Shown here piece by piece: positions 43,914 to 53,018 of a stretch of DNA of 64,000 nucleotides; positions within the stretch are counted from its first letter, which is position 1; each line of letters starts with the position of its first letter. Origin of the DNA: an uncultured Poribacteria bacterium (lineage in GTDB: Bacteria; Poribacteria; WGA-4E; WGA-3G); contig OX639973.1 in assembly GCA_951828385.1 (NCBI GenBank), positions 2,164,470 to 2,228,469 on the forward strand. The letters run 5' to 3'. The translations under genes and the position numbers were made by a program. Below the pieces are notes generated by a model. The model searched no databases. It was given only the letters and a program-made list of their open reading frames with translations, and was not told the origin of the DNA.

Positions 43914-45017
43914 ATGCTTCGTGTGTATATTGTGTGCCTGACGCTTTTACTTACAATAATCGGTTGTAAATCACAAACTTTGCAGGAACATCTTTTAGAA
44001 CCACCACCGCCTCTCGTTAATTTCGCATTGAGTCGAAACGGCGCAACTGCAGATTCCTCACAAGCCGTGCCAAATCATCGCGCCGAGGAGGTCATCGATG
44101 GCGATACCACTTCTGAGACCTGGGATGAGGGCAGTGGTTGGGGGAGCAGCTTAGAACATCTCCGCACCTCGGATTTGAACAAGCGGCCTTATGTATCCGT
44201 AACTCTTGCGAAACCTGTTGACATTCGCAAAATTGTCATCTGGACGATTGACTCTGAGAAATATCCGGCACCGCAATTCGGATTGAAAGACTACCGGATT
44301 GAGTATTGGCACGGCACTGGCTGGGGGCTTATTCCGTCAGGGGACACGAAAGATAAACAGTATACAGCACGGAATAACACGAAAGGCAAGCGGGTTCACG
44401 AAATCCGCAAACGTCTCATTGCAAGTAAAATAAGGCTTGTCCCGGTCTCTTCAAACGACACGGTCCGGAATTACCAACACATGGCAGGCAAACGACCTGT
44501 GTACGATGTAGAAGGCATCGCACGGGTAATGGAACTTGAAGTATGGGGATATGCCGCACCGGAGGTATACACCCTTCAACAGATTGTGCAGGGCATCCCT
44601 CCCGAAGCAGTGGGACATGTTGTACAGACAGAGATACAAGGCAAAAAAAATCAAGCTGAACCGACTATCAAGGAGACCATCCGGAACGTCTTAAATCGAT
44701 ATGAAAATGGATATGACATGGCGGATCTGGCACAGGTTATGTCCTGCTTCTCGGAGGCGTATCTATCAAACGGACGCACATATCAAGACGTTGAATCCAA
44801 GGTATCACACTTTTTTGAAATGTATCATCAAATTGACATGACGCTAACTGATGTTAACATCCATCCGAATATCGTTGATGACACCGCAATTGTAACCGGA
44901 GGGTACACGTTGCAATATGTCACGAAAGCGGATGGGCAGGTTAAACAGACATCAGGCAAAGTGACGCTGGTCCTCGCTAACGAAGCGAAGACATGGCAAA
45001 TCATCCGAGCAGAGTAG
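43914..45017 (+). CDS. Lipoprotein with F5/8 type C-like and NTF2-like domains
   Basis: A 367-residue lipoprotein. MLRVYIVCLTLLLTIIGC gives a lipobox with C18. Residues ~35-220 look like a discoidin/F5-8C carbohydrate-binding domain (AEEVIDGDTTSETWDEGSGW, PYVSVTLAKPVDIRKIVIWT, ELEVWGYA). Residues ~255-367 look like an NTF2/SnoaL-like cone (YENGYDMADLAQVMSCFSEA, WQIIRAE). AAAGGAGG 8 nt upstream fixes the start at 43914, 20 bp after the preceding stop. It probably binds glycans at the envelope together with the preceding hydrolase-like protein. Confidence 0.72.
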   Translation: MLRVYIVCLTLLLTIIGCKSQTLQEHLLEPPPPLVNFALSRNGATADSSQAVPNHRAEEVIDGDTTSETWDEGSGWGSSLEHLRTSDLNKRPYVSVTLAKPVDIRKIVIWTIDSEKYPAPQFGLKDYRIEYWHGTGWGLIPSGDTKDKQYTARNNTKGKRVHEIRKRLIASKIRLVPVSSNDTVRNYQHMAGKRPVYDVEGIARVMELEVWGYAAPEVYTLQQIVQGIPPEAVGHVVQTEIQGKKNQAEPTIKETIRNVLNRYENGYDMADLAQVMSCFSEAYLSNGRTYQDVESKVSHFFEMYHQIDMTLTDVNIHPNIVDDTAIVTGGYTLQYVTKADGQVKQTSGKVTLVLANEAKTWQIIRAE

Positions 45018-45046
45018 TTGCAAACCCGATTTACAGAGGAACTGAA

Positions 45047-45871
45047 ATGGTACAAGAACAGTCTAACCTTTGGGCGAAATCATACATAAACGATGGATAT
45101 TTGATGCTTCCAGATATGATTACATCCGAAGAATGCGACGCTTTGAAAGCGGAGATGCTGAAAATCTTCCGTGGTGATTACCCTTGCGACGCAATTCCAC
45201 CAATGCCAGAAACGACGAACGAACTGGAAATATTAGATAGAATCATGTGCGTCGGCGAACCGCACGTTTTTAGTCCGTTGGTCCGCCAGTATATCGAACA
45301 TCCAAAAATCTGTGAAGTGCTTCGAGTGATTGTCGGCGCGCATATCCCGTTTTGGGATGGGGGTGTAAAATGCATGCAGTCAATGATGTTGAGCAAAGTA
45401 CCCGGACATACCGGCAACCCGTGGCATCAGGATGAACACCCAATTCCGACACGGGATCGATCACTCCTCGGTGTATGGATAACATTGGACGATGCAACAA
45501 TTGAGAACGGTTGTCTCTGGGTGTTGCCGAATAGCCACCGCTCCGGTATAATCTATGACCGTTTTCCACACGACAAACGCCATGAATTTGATAGTTGTCA
45601 CGAAGCCGCAGGCTTTGATGATACTGACGAAATTCCGATTGAGATGTCAGCAGGGAGTGTCCTCTTTTTCAACGGCTACCTTTTACACCGATCAAAAAAG
45701 AATCGTAGCCATACATATCGGCGCATCTTTGTGAGCCACTACTGTTCAACGGCATCGTGGTTAGGCTGGAAAGGACAGCGGAATTATCGCGGGGTTATCA
45801 CTGTCACTGGTGAAGATCCGTATCTTGACGAAGGATATATCACCCCAAATGTCTGGGCGCGATGGGAGTAG
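45047..45871 (+). CDS. Phytanoyl-CoA dioxygenase (PhyH) family protein
   Basis: A 274-residue Fe(II)/2-oxoglutarate oxygenase with H127-x-D129 (NPWHQDEHP), distal H214 (YLLHRSKKNR) and R220, the probable 2-oxoglutarate-binding arginine. AGAGGAA precedes the ATG at 45047. The longer frame starts inside the previous gene. It is a different subfamily from the two PhyH genes at 21.9 and 33.1 kb, with a long acidic N-terminal helix region and HQDE instead of HRD. Confidence 0.87.
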   Translation: MVQEQSNLWAKSYINDGYLMLPDMITSEECDALKAEMLKIFRGDYPCDAIPPMPETTNELEILDRIMCVGEPHVFSPLVRQYIEHPKICEVLRVIVGAHIPFWDGGVKCMQSMMLSKVPGHTGNPWHQDEHPIPTRDRSLLGVWITLDDATIENGCLWVLPNSHRSGIIYDRFPHDKRHEFDSCHEAAGFDDTDEIPIEMSAGSVLFFNGYLLHRSKKNRSHTYRRIFVSHYCSTASWLGWKGQRNYRGVITVTGEDPYLDEGYITPNVWARWE

Positions 45872-45884
45872 GGTCAACAACGTG

Positions 45885-46037
45885 CTGCTTAACCTAAGCG
45901 CACCTAATCGAACCGCAAGGAAAATTAAGGGTTCTTGCCTTCTTTGTAGAGAGTTTGTAGTCCGTAATGGAATGGAGGACGGATATACGGGAACGGACTG
46001 CTTAACCTAAGCGCACCTAATCGAACCGCAAGGAAAA
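45885..46037 (+). repeat. 40-bp direct repeat, one copy forming a PhyH leader
   Basis: The word CTGCTTAACCTAAGCGCACC followed by TAATCGAACCGCAAGGAAAA occurs at 45885-45924 and 45998-46037. The second copy ends in the ribosome binding site of the PhyH gene at 46046. The first copy has the same AAGGAAAA but no gene follows it. AACCGCAAGGAAAA also precedes the PhyH gene at 22749 on the other strand. Confidence 0.8.
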
Positions 46038-46045
46038 GTAAAAAG

Positions 46046-46861
46046 ATGAAACTGACAGAACATCAAGTGAATTTTTTCAATACGTTTGGTTACCTCGCGA
46101 TACCGGGGCTGTTTTCGCCAAGCGAGATAGAATGGATTATAGAAGAATTTGAGATGACAATTCAAGAATTCGGGGGCGGTAAAGACCACGATGGAACACA
46201 TCGCACAATGTTTGGTGGTCCTATTGAACACCGGTCTCGACTCTGTACCTTGCTGGATGATGAACAGGTCAAGGGGCTCATCGGTGGCGTGATCGGTGAA
46301 GACTTCAACTACGCCGGTGGTGATGGAAATTATTACACCGGCGACACCGGTTGGCATCCTGACGGGAGCTGGGGTAGACTCTTCGCCTGTAAAGTGACCT
46401 TTTATCTTGATCACCTGACAAAAGACACCGGATGCTTGCGCATTATCCCCGGTAGTCAAAACCCAACACATTTTGTCAGAGCTCAAAAGATTGATCCGAA
46501 CCAATCAGAAGCACTCTACGGCATTCCACCTCGCGACTTTCCAACCAGTATCGCCTTAGAAACCACGCCGGGTGATGTCGTGATTTTCAATCACGATACT
46601 TATCACGCATCTTTTGGCGGTGGCACCCGACGACGGATGTTCACGATGAATTGTACGCAACATTGCACAACCGAACCAGATTTAGAGACGTTGCATCAAT
46701 ATCTGAGTGTCCATTCGGCGGGTGGGTATCAGATTGACACCGGTGCAGGTATGTTTTTCCCAACGATGGTTGATACCGCAGATGAAAACCGGAGAATCCA
46801 TCTCCAGCAATGCAGCGACATCCATGATGAACTATTCCCACAGTATGCTCGACGCGCTTAG
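46046..46861 (+). CDS. Phytanoyl-CoA dioxygenase (PhyH) family protein
   Basis: A 271-residue Fe(II)/2-oxoglutarate oxygenase with H104-x-D106 (TGWHPDGSWG), distal H187 (DTYHASFGG) and a nearby arginine cluster (TRRRMF). AAGGAAAA lies upstream in a conserved leader. The PhyH proteins at 45.0 and 46.0 kb share only the core motifs, so this is not a recent tandem duplication. Its C-terminus (RIHLQQCSDIHDELFPQYAR) is longer than in the other family members here. Confidence 0.87.
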   Translation: MKLTEHQVNFFNTFGYLAIPGLFSPSEIEWIIEEFEMTIQEFGGGKDHDGTHRTMFGGPIEHRSRLCTLLDDEQVKGLIGGVIGEDFNYAGGDGNYYTGDTGWHPDGSWGRLFACKVTFYLDHLTKDTGCLRIIPGSQNPTHFVRAQKIDPNQSEALYGIPPRDFPTSIALETTPGDVVIFNHDTYHASFGGGTRRRMFTMNCTQHCTTEPDLETLHQYLSVHSAGGYQIDTGAGMFFPTMVDTADENRRIHLQQCSDIHDELFPQYARRA

Positions 46862-46975
46862 CATATATTGTTCAGAACCTGCACAAAATCCCTCGCTGAT
46901 GAAGGTTTTAAACCTCCTCAACGGCATCTAATGTGTGAAAGACATGGAAAAAATGCGTGAGTTTTGGGATTTTTG

Positions 46976-47004
46976 TTGCAATTTTCGCTGTTTTGTGGTA
47001 TTCT
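46976..47004 (+). promoter_or_regulatory. Promoter deciding the start of the SppA-like gene
   Basis: TTGCAA (46976-46981), 17-bp spacer, TATTCT (46999-47004). It lies inside the long open frame that begins at 46935, so the natural start must be downstream. The ATG at 47064 is the first good choice. Confidence 0.5.
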
Positions 47005-47063
47005 ATAGTGCAGATTTTAAACCGTGGTTTAGCGTGATTTCCCCACTTGCGGATTTATACGCA

Positions 47064-49538
47064 ATGAGAAGCACATTTATTGGTACACCTCCATATAACA
47101 AGTACTCAGGGTACATCAGGAAGGCTGTTATCTCGGCAGCGTTCATCTACGGGATGAACACGTTTTGCGCCGTCGCCTCCCACTCACCCAAAGTCCGCAC
47201 CCACTTACCCGCCAGTTCCATCGCGGTAAGCGACGATGCCTTAGCCACTTTCTTTAATCCCTCGGGTCTGGGTACAGGCCGCGGTTTAAACCTATACTAT
47301 CTCCGAACATACCAGAGCGATTGGGCAGGCGATGATGCTTTTTTCCTTGCTGTCCCCGGGGCAGGCTTCGGCATGGAATTTGTTACTGCCGACGCAGACA
47401 CAGACTTCACGCGTTACACACTCTCCGGCGGACACCACTTGGGCAAGGCATTTTACTGGGGCACAGGGTACAGTTGGATGAATTCGGACGATAAAGGTTA
47501 CGATGCATTCCGATCTATCTCCGTCGGCTTGATGTATCGACGCCGTTACTTTTCAATCGGGGCAACCGCACGCGATCTCAACAAGCCTAAATTGCTCGGA
47601 GAAAAACTCGGTCGCACTTATGACTTGGGATTAGCACTCCGTCCGGGGACATGGCGGACCACACTCTCGATTGACATGCAGAAAACGCAAGGTGTGGAGG
47701 ATTTAGCATTTCGATATGCTTTAGAAGTGCGCCCCATCCGTGAACTCATGCTTCGCGGCACCCTAAACAGCGACCTGAGTTTTGATGTCCGTTTCGGTAT
47801 AAATATTGGGAATTGGGGGGTCGGCACAGGAAACGCCTTTGACAAAAACCGAGACGCACAAACCGGGGTCGGCTATTTCCATTTCTCCAATGCTATTAAA
47901 ACAAAACCGATACCCCGCCGTCGGATGTTCCTTGACCTGCCGATGCGATCTCTCAAAGAGGTCCTCCCGATAGCAAAATGGGACGACAATGTTGCCGGGA
48001 TTCTCATCCGTATCAATGGGAGCGATTACGGCATCGCACAACTTCAAGAGATGTCAGACGCTATCTTGGACTTCAGGGAATCCGGGCGTGTTGTACTCTG
48101 TTACATCTCTAACTGCTCCACCGGCGATTACATCGTCGCATCTACGTGCGACGGCATCCTGATGCATCCTGCCGCCGAAGTACGGTTGATCGGGTTGCGG
48201 ACAGAACGTTCTTTTTATAAAGGGGCCTTAGACATGCTCGGTATCAGAGCTGATCTTGAACGGATCGGTAAGTACAAATCAATGACCGAGCCATTCACAA
48301 GGCAAGAGATGTCGGACCTACACCGTGAGATACAGAATATTATTCTTGATGATCTCTATAAACAACTCGTAGAGATTATCGCAGATGGCCGCGGGTGGAC
48401 ACACGAAAACGTCAAAAAACGGATTGACGAGGGACCCTACACAGCACGTCAAGCACTCGCTATTGAACTCGTAGACCGACTCGCCTATGAGGATGAACTC
48501 AATGATGTTGTAACCGAACTCACGGATACTCGCACCGATTTGGTGACATTAAGTGGCTACGCGAATAGTCGGTTGTACGTGCAAGATTGGCAGGTACCGC
48601 AGCCGAAGATCGCCATCGTTGAGGCGAAAGGATTGATGTTAACCGGCGATAGTTTTATTGATCCGCTTTTGGGAACACAAGTGATGGGTGCAGATACAAT
48701 CGCACGGGTTATCAGACAGCTAAAAGACGACGATGACATCAAGGCAGTTGTCCTGCGAATTGATAGCGGCGGTGGACTTGTTGCTGCAGCCCATACGATA
48801 TGGCGTGAATTGGTGCGACTGACAGAGGTCAAACCGCTCGTGGTCTCGATGAGCGATGTCGCAGCATCGGGCGGCTATTACATAGCAGCCCCGGCAGATA
48901 CTATCGTCGCCGAACCCGGAACAATTACCGGGTCTATCGGCGTTGTTAGTGGCAAGTATAGTTTCAAAGGGCTGTATGAAAAACTCGGCATCCATAAAGA
49001 AATCCTCAAACGGGGCGAACACGCCGATTTTTATACAGACTATGGAGATTATCCACTGGCAGAGCAAGCGATCGTACAGAAACAGGTTCAGGAGATTTAC
49101 GACGATTTCATCAAAAAGGTGGCACTTGGGCGCGCGGAGTTGACAGTAGAAGATGTGGACAGGCTCGGACAGGGGCGGATCTGGACGGGTAGGCAAGCAA
49201 AGGAAAACGGACTTGTCGACGAGTTAGGCGGTTTAAGCCTGGCACTCGCAATCGCGCGGCAGCACGCAGGCTTGGGAGAAAAATCGTTTGAAATCGTCCA
49301 ATTCCCTAAAAGAGCATGGCTGTCACAAATATTTGGGAACCTACTATTTCCATTTACGACCCTATCTCACACCAGACTTGGAAACGGTGGTGTAGAGAAT
49401 GCGGAAGTGGAAACCGAATCTCCGCTATGGTTGATTACCCGTTATGCGGGTTTGAACACCACCGCGAGACTTTTAAACATAATCAAGAAACAGAGGCTTT
49501 TTCTCCTGATGCCTTATCACATAAGTGTGAGTAATTAA
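47064..49538 (+). CDS. Signal peptide peptidase SppA-type (S49) protease fused to an outer-membrane barrel-like domain
   Basis: An 824-residue protein. A hydrophobic export segment (AVISAAFIYGMNTFCAVAS) is followed by ~270 residues resembling PorV/UPF0164-like barrels (SDDALATFFNPSGLGTGRGL, YYWGTGY-type strands). Then come two S49 domains as in the long SppA. Catalytic lysine K405 lies in GKYKSMTEPF (first domain) and catalytic serine S602 in VAASGGYYIA (second domain), matching the cross-domain dyad of Escherichia coli SppA. SppA cleaves leftover signal peptides. The barrel fusion would place the protease at the outer membrane or periplasm. Start choice rests on the promoter at 46976. Confidence 0.82.
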   Translation: MRSTFIGTPPYNKYSGYIRKAVISAAFIYGMNTFCAVASHSPKVRTHLPASSIAVSDDALATFFNPSGLGTGRGLNLYYLRTYQSDWAGDDAFFLAVPGAGFGMEFVTADADTDFTRYTLSGGHHLGKAFYWGTGYSWMNSDDKGYDAFRSISVGLMYRRRYFSIGATARDLNKPKLLGEKLGRTYDLGLALRPGTWRTTLSIDMQKTQGVEDLAFRYALEVRPIRELMLRGTLNSDLSFDVRFGINIGNWGVGTGNAFDKNRDAQTGVGYFHFSNAIKTKPIPRRRMFLDLPMRSLKEVLPIAKWDDNVAGILIRINGSDYGIAQLQEMSDAILDFRESGRVVLCYISNCSTGDYIVASTCDGILMHPAAEVRLIGLRTERSFYKGALDMLGIRADLERIGKYKSMTEPFTRQEMSDLHREIQNIILDDLYKQLVEIIADGRGWTHENVKKRIDEGPYTARQALAIELVDRLAYEDELNDVVTELTDTRTDLVTLSGYANSRLYVQDWQVPQPKIAIVEAKGLMLTGDSFIDPLLGTQVMGADTIARVIRQLKDDDDIKAVVLRIDSGGGLVAAAHTIWRELVRLTEVKPLVVSMSDVAASGGYYIAAPADTIVAEPGTITGSIGVVSGKYSFKGLYEKLGIHKEILKRGEHADFYTDYGDYPLAEQAIVQKQVQEIYDDFIKKVALGRAELTVEDVDRLGQGRIWTGRQAKENGLVDELGGLSLALAIARQHAGLGEKSFEIVQFPKRAWLSQIFGNLLFPFTTLSHTRLGNGGVENAEVETESPLWLITRYAGLNTTARLLNIIKKQRLFLLMPYHISVSN

Positions 49539-49593
49539 AATATAGTATACTTACAACTAAACTCTTAAAACTGATGTCCGGAGCAGAGTTAAA

Positions 49594-50256
49594 ATGCTGT
49601 TCGCTAAAAACCATTCAACACTGCGCCGAAAAATGGTACAAAACCAAATCGAAGCGCGTGGTATCTACAACCCTCAAGTACTTGCTGTCATGCGAAAGGT
49701 GGAACGACATCTCTTTGTAAAACCGCAATACCGCAATGTGGCATATAAGGATGGACCGCTACCGATTGATTGCGACCAAACAATCTCGCAACCGTACATC
49801 GTTGCACTGATGACAGACCTGCTCGAGCTCACGCCAACATCAAAAGTGCTTGAGGTCGGCACAGGATGCGGCTATCAAACCGCGGTACTTGCCGAGTTGG
49901 CGAAGGAAGTTTATTCTCTTGAGATTATACCAAGGCTTGCCAAAAGTGCGAAAACACGATTGGAGGGACTCAACTATCACAATGTCCATCTCAAAAAAGG
50001 AAATGGACACTATGGATGGCAAGAATACGCGCCTTACGACGCTGTGCTTGTCGCCGCTGCACCTAAGGACGTACCGAAACGACTCATTGAGCAGCTCGCA
50101 ATAGGCGGGAGAATGGTGATTCCGGTCGGCGATTCTGAACAAAATCTGCTTTTAATTCGGAAAGGTTTCCAAAGTCAAAAGAACGCAGCACCTATTATTG
50201 AGACAAACGAGGTTACGCCAGTCAGTTTTGTACCAATGACAGGGACGCTCAGATAA
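49594..50256 (+). CDS. pcm: Protein-L-isoaspartate O-methyltransferase
   Basis: A 220-residue AdoMet-dependent repair enzyme. The AdoMet motif is KVLEVGTGCGYQTAVLAELA, with VYSLEI as motif II and YDAVLVAAAPKDVP as motif III. DQTISQPYIVALMTDLL is the conserved substrate-binding segment, and GGRMVIPVG is typical near the C-terminus. It methylates L-isoaspartyl residues in aged proteins. CGGAG lies upstream. It stands between SppA and an outer-membrane barrel gene, an envelope and protein-quality neighbourhood. Confidence 0.93.
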   Translation: MLFAKNHSTLRRKMVQNQIEARGIYNPQVLAVMRKVERHLFVKPQYRNVAYKDGPLPIDCDQTISQPYIVALMTDLLELTPTSKVLEVGTGCGYQTAVLAELAKEVYSLEIIPRLAKSAKTRLEGLNYHNVHLKKGNGHYGWQEYAPYDAVLVAAAPKDVPKRLIEQLAIGGRMVIPVGDSEQNLLLIRKGFQSQKNAAPIIETNEVTPVSFVPMTGTLR

Positions 50257-50349
50257 GTCTCCCTTCAAAACCCTACAACGCTTGCGACACAGAAGATGTT
50301 GATTCGGAAGTGAAACAAACGATATGATTGACTATAAAGGAACGATAAA

Positions 50350-51297
50350 TTGAAACACATACTTCATCTGCTTCTGTCTATCACGATGTTTGCTCCAGCT
50401 GTCACCTTCGCTGCATTTAATGACATCGGCGTTGGCGCAAGACCGTTAGGTTTAGGGGGCGCATTCGTCGCACTTGCTGATGATAGCAACGCTGCGAACT
50501 ACAACGCCGCAGGATTGGGATATATGGAGGCAATCCACCTCGGTGGAACACACGCCCAGCGTTTTAATGGACTCATTACTTATAACGCCATTAGTGGCAT
50601 TATCCCCTTTGGGAAAATAGGTTCGATTGGGGCAAGTTTCGGGGACTTGGCAGAAGACTCCGACGTTTACCATGAACAGACAGCGCGTATCTCTTACGGA
50701 AATGCGCTTTTCAAACAATTTGCAATCGGTGCAAATCTGAAACTCTTCCGCACCTCTTTTAACGAGGCAAACGAATTCGTCGCCGATAACCCATATTTCG
50801 CCCAAACAGCCAGTTCAGCCGTTTCTTTTGATCTTGGGGTGATCGCAAAGCCGTTTCAAAGTTTGAGCCTCGGGGCATCCATAGAGAATTTACTGCCTGC
50901 TGATACGAGTATCTCTCACGAGGAGACAGACCCGGTACCCCTAAACATCCGCGCGGGCTTAGCATATAGACTTGAATCTATCGCAGAGATGAGCGCGCAA
51001 GGCGCAGCGGTCAGCAATTTATTAAAAGGGAGTTTAGGAACTTTCGAGGTCGCATCTCGCAATGGAGAGATTTATGTACGCACAGGCGTAGAAATCTGGT
51101 TGAATAAAGCTATCGCTGTCCGTGGGGGGTACGGGTTAAAGAATGGTGGTAATTCTGCGACGACCTTGGGTTTCGGTGGAAGTGCCAGACTGCCAGTCAG
51201 CGGTGCCGCCCTCCAAATTGATTACGGGTTTCAACTGCTCAGCGAAGGCTTTCAAGGCAATACAACACACCGGTTCTCCATCAATTTGATACTTTAG
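50350..51297 (+). CDS. PorV/UPF0164-like outer-membrane beta-barrel protein
   Basis: A 315-residue protein with a signal peptide (HLLLSITMFAPAVTFA), then DIGVGARPLGLGGAFVALAD, DSNAANYNAAGLGYM, and repeated amphipathic strands to the end (TTHRFSINLIL with a terminal aromatic/hydrophobic strand). The motif is that of the PorV/FadL-like family, whose PorV members act in type IX secretion as shuttle barrels. The start is a TTG at 50350 because AAAGGAA lies about 9 nt upstream. It precedes a FlgD-Ig-tailed protein by 15 bp, so the two form an operon. Confidence 0.78.
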   Translation: MKHILHLLLSITMFAPAVTFAAFNDIGVGARPLGLGGAFVALADDSNAANYNAAGLGYMEAIHLGGTHAQRFNGLITYNAISGIIPFGKIGSIGASFGDLAEDSDVYHEQTARISYGNALFKQFAIGANLKLFRTSFNEANEFVADNPYFAQTASSAVSFDLGVIAKPFQSLSLGASIENLLPADTSISHEETDPVPLNIRAGLAYRLESIAEMSAQGAAVSNLLKGSLGTFEVASRNGEIYVRTGVEIWLNKAIAVRGGYGLKNGGNSATTLGFGGSARLPVSGAALQIDYGFQLLSEGFQGNTTHRFSINLIL

Positions 51298-51312
51298 AAA
51301 AGAGCGTACTTC

Positions 51313-52749
51313 ATGAAAAATATAGTGATTGCTTTAACACTTATTGTAAGTCTATTTATCGCCATGAGCAGTTATGGCGCGGTTACCTCCGTTGGAGAAA
51401 TAAACGTCGTTGGGCAAACGAAGGGCGTTGTGCCTGCCAGTTCAACGGTACCACTGGTTGTGACGCTTGTAGTAGACAGGTCACTCGCGGAACTGGGTGA
51501 AGAAATTAAAACCATTGAAATCACAATGCCACCCGGATTCCTGACGCAATCGTCCTACTTCAAAGGTATCTTGCGAGACCGCAACCCAATTGTAGCCCGA
51601 GCCGTCGTCTCCGGCGGAAATGTGCTGCGTGTTGAACTCGCAGATCTCATCGTCGATACGCAGAGCTCAATCTACGAAATTACTTTTGACTGCCAAACAC
51701 CGAATACTGTCACATTAGAGGCAACCTTCAGAGCGCGCTTGCGCAATCTTGATGACGCGCCTATCGGTGAATTTATACGAGGCCGACCAGCAGATGGGAA
51801 ACGTAATAACGACGATTTTACATTGCAGGTGATCCCGAATGTACCCCCTAACCTTGTTATAGGTTTCACCGCTGAAGCCGACACAACCGGCGAAAATGAT
51901 GTGACACTGCACTGGCAGAAATCAACGGACCCGGATGTCAACGGTTATCTTATCTATAGGGGTAAAGAACTCCCTATTAATGTTGAACAACGTTCCTCAA
52001 CCACCTTTCGGGATGTAAACGTTCCACCGGGAACACATACGTATCAGATAGCTGCTTACAAGACGCTTTTCCTGCAATCGGAACGTTCGCCAATACAGAC
52101 TGTAAATGTATCACCAGATACAGCTGCACCGGAACCGCCGATGATGATTGACATTACCCATCTAACAGATCGTGTGGAGGTTTTGTGGAAACCGAGCGTC
52201 AGTCGGGATGTGATACGGTATCAAGTCTTGTTCAGTCGTTCAGAAACCGATAAACCCGAACCTCTTCACGAGGGGGAAATAGAGGTAATACCAGAAGATG
52301 AACTTACAGAATACAAATTCATTGATGAGCGTCAATCGTTTGTTGCCCGCACATTGTCTAATACCCCTGGATGGCCAACAGGCAATTACACTTATGCAAT
52401 CATCGCAATTGACGAAGTAGGTAACGCATCCGAACCGATCCAGAAAAAACTACGTATCTTTGATAAACCGTATCCAAACCCATTTACCCCGATGTCTTCA
52501 AGTGACGATTTCAATAAAGTTGTTTTCCCGGCGAGCGCGCTTGAAGATGGATCAGGTGAATTCACAGTGCTTATCTACGACATTGATGGAATGCTGGTCA
52601 AGACCTTGAATCCAGATGGGCCCGATGCAACGAAATTGACCTGGGACGGGCGTGATGAAGCTGGGGAAATTGTAGAAAGTGGTATCTATGTCTACCAACT
52701 TCAAGTCGGGGAGAGTTTTACAATAGGCACATTAATCATCGCTAAGTAG
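51313..52749 (+). CDS. Exported protein with fibronectin-III-like domains and a FlgD-type Ig tail
   Basis: A 478-residue protein. The signal peptide is MKNIVIALTLIVSLFIAMSS. Residues ~25-170 form a cohesin/ancillary-type beta domain. Residues ~180-270 and ~275-375 look like fibronectin-III domains (VTLHWQKSTDPDVNGYLIYR, EVLWKPSVSRDVIRYQVLF). The C-terminal ~90 residues are a FlgD Ig-like domain (PYPNPFTPMSSSDDF, LTWDGRDEAGEIVESGIYVY). No catalytic domain. Its operon partner is the PorV-like barrel, consistent with cell-surface delivery. Confidence 0.78.
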   Translation: MKNIVIALTLIVSLFIAMSSYGAVTSVGEINVVGQTKGVVPASSTVPLVVTLVVDRSLAELGEEIKTIEITMPPGFLTQSSYFKGILRDRNPIVARAVVSGGNVLRVELADLIVDTQSSIYEITFDCQTPNTVTLEATFRARLRNLDDAPIGEFIRGRPADGKRNNDDFTLQVIPNVPPNLVIGFTAEADTTGENDVTLHWQKSTDPDVNGYLIYRGKELPINVEQRSSTTFRDVNVPPGTHTYQIAAYKTLFLQSERSPIQTVNVSPDTAAPEPPMMIDITHLTDRVEVLWKPSVSRDVIRYQVLFSRSETDKPEPLHEGEIEVIPEDELTEYKFIDERQSFVARTLSNTPGWPTGNYTYAIIAIDEVGNASEPIQKKLRIFDKPYPNPFTPMSSSDDFNKVVFPASALEDGSGEFTVLIYDIDGMLVKTLNPDGPDATKLTWDGRDEAGEIVESGIYVYQLQVGESFTIGTLIIAK

Positions 52750-52855
52750 CATCATCGATTGAGATTCGCCACGACAGCGGCACGGAGCAGCTAAATTTTT
52801 AGACGCGCGCCGCTACTTACGACATAGGGCAGCTTTGCCGCAACTGAAAAAACTA

Positions 52856-52885
52856 TTGACTTAATTCCCAATTTGAGGTTATATT
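52856..52885 (+). promoter_or_regulatory. Promoter of the Ycf48-like gene
   Basis: TTGACT (52856-52861), 18-bp spacer, TATATT (52880-52885). Transcription would start near 52892 and carry a leader of about 125 nt. Confidence 0.5.
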
Positions 52886-52901
52886 ATAATTTTAATTAAC
52901 G

Positions 52902-52918
52902 ACAAGCCTTTGGCTTGT
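52902..52918 (+). promoter_or_regulatory. Perfect hairpin at the 5' end of the Ycf48-like transcript
   Basis: ACAAGCC-UUU-GGCUUGU is a perfect 7-bp stem located about 10 nt after the predicted start of transcription. It could be a 5' stability hairpin or an operator. Confidence 0.4.
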
Positions 52919-53018
52919 TAATGCGCATTAAATTTTTTTAACAGCGATTTTGGATCCCTGCAAAATACATCAAAAAGGGCATGCTGTTAACCGAACACCA
53001 AAAGGAGATATAATAACA

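Noticed and set aside
46935-47063. N-terminal extension of the SppA-like protein
   Set aside because: A 17-bp-spaced promoter lies inside it, and the residues up to the ATG at 47064 have no export or domain features.
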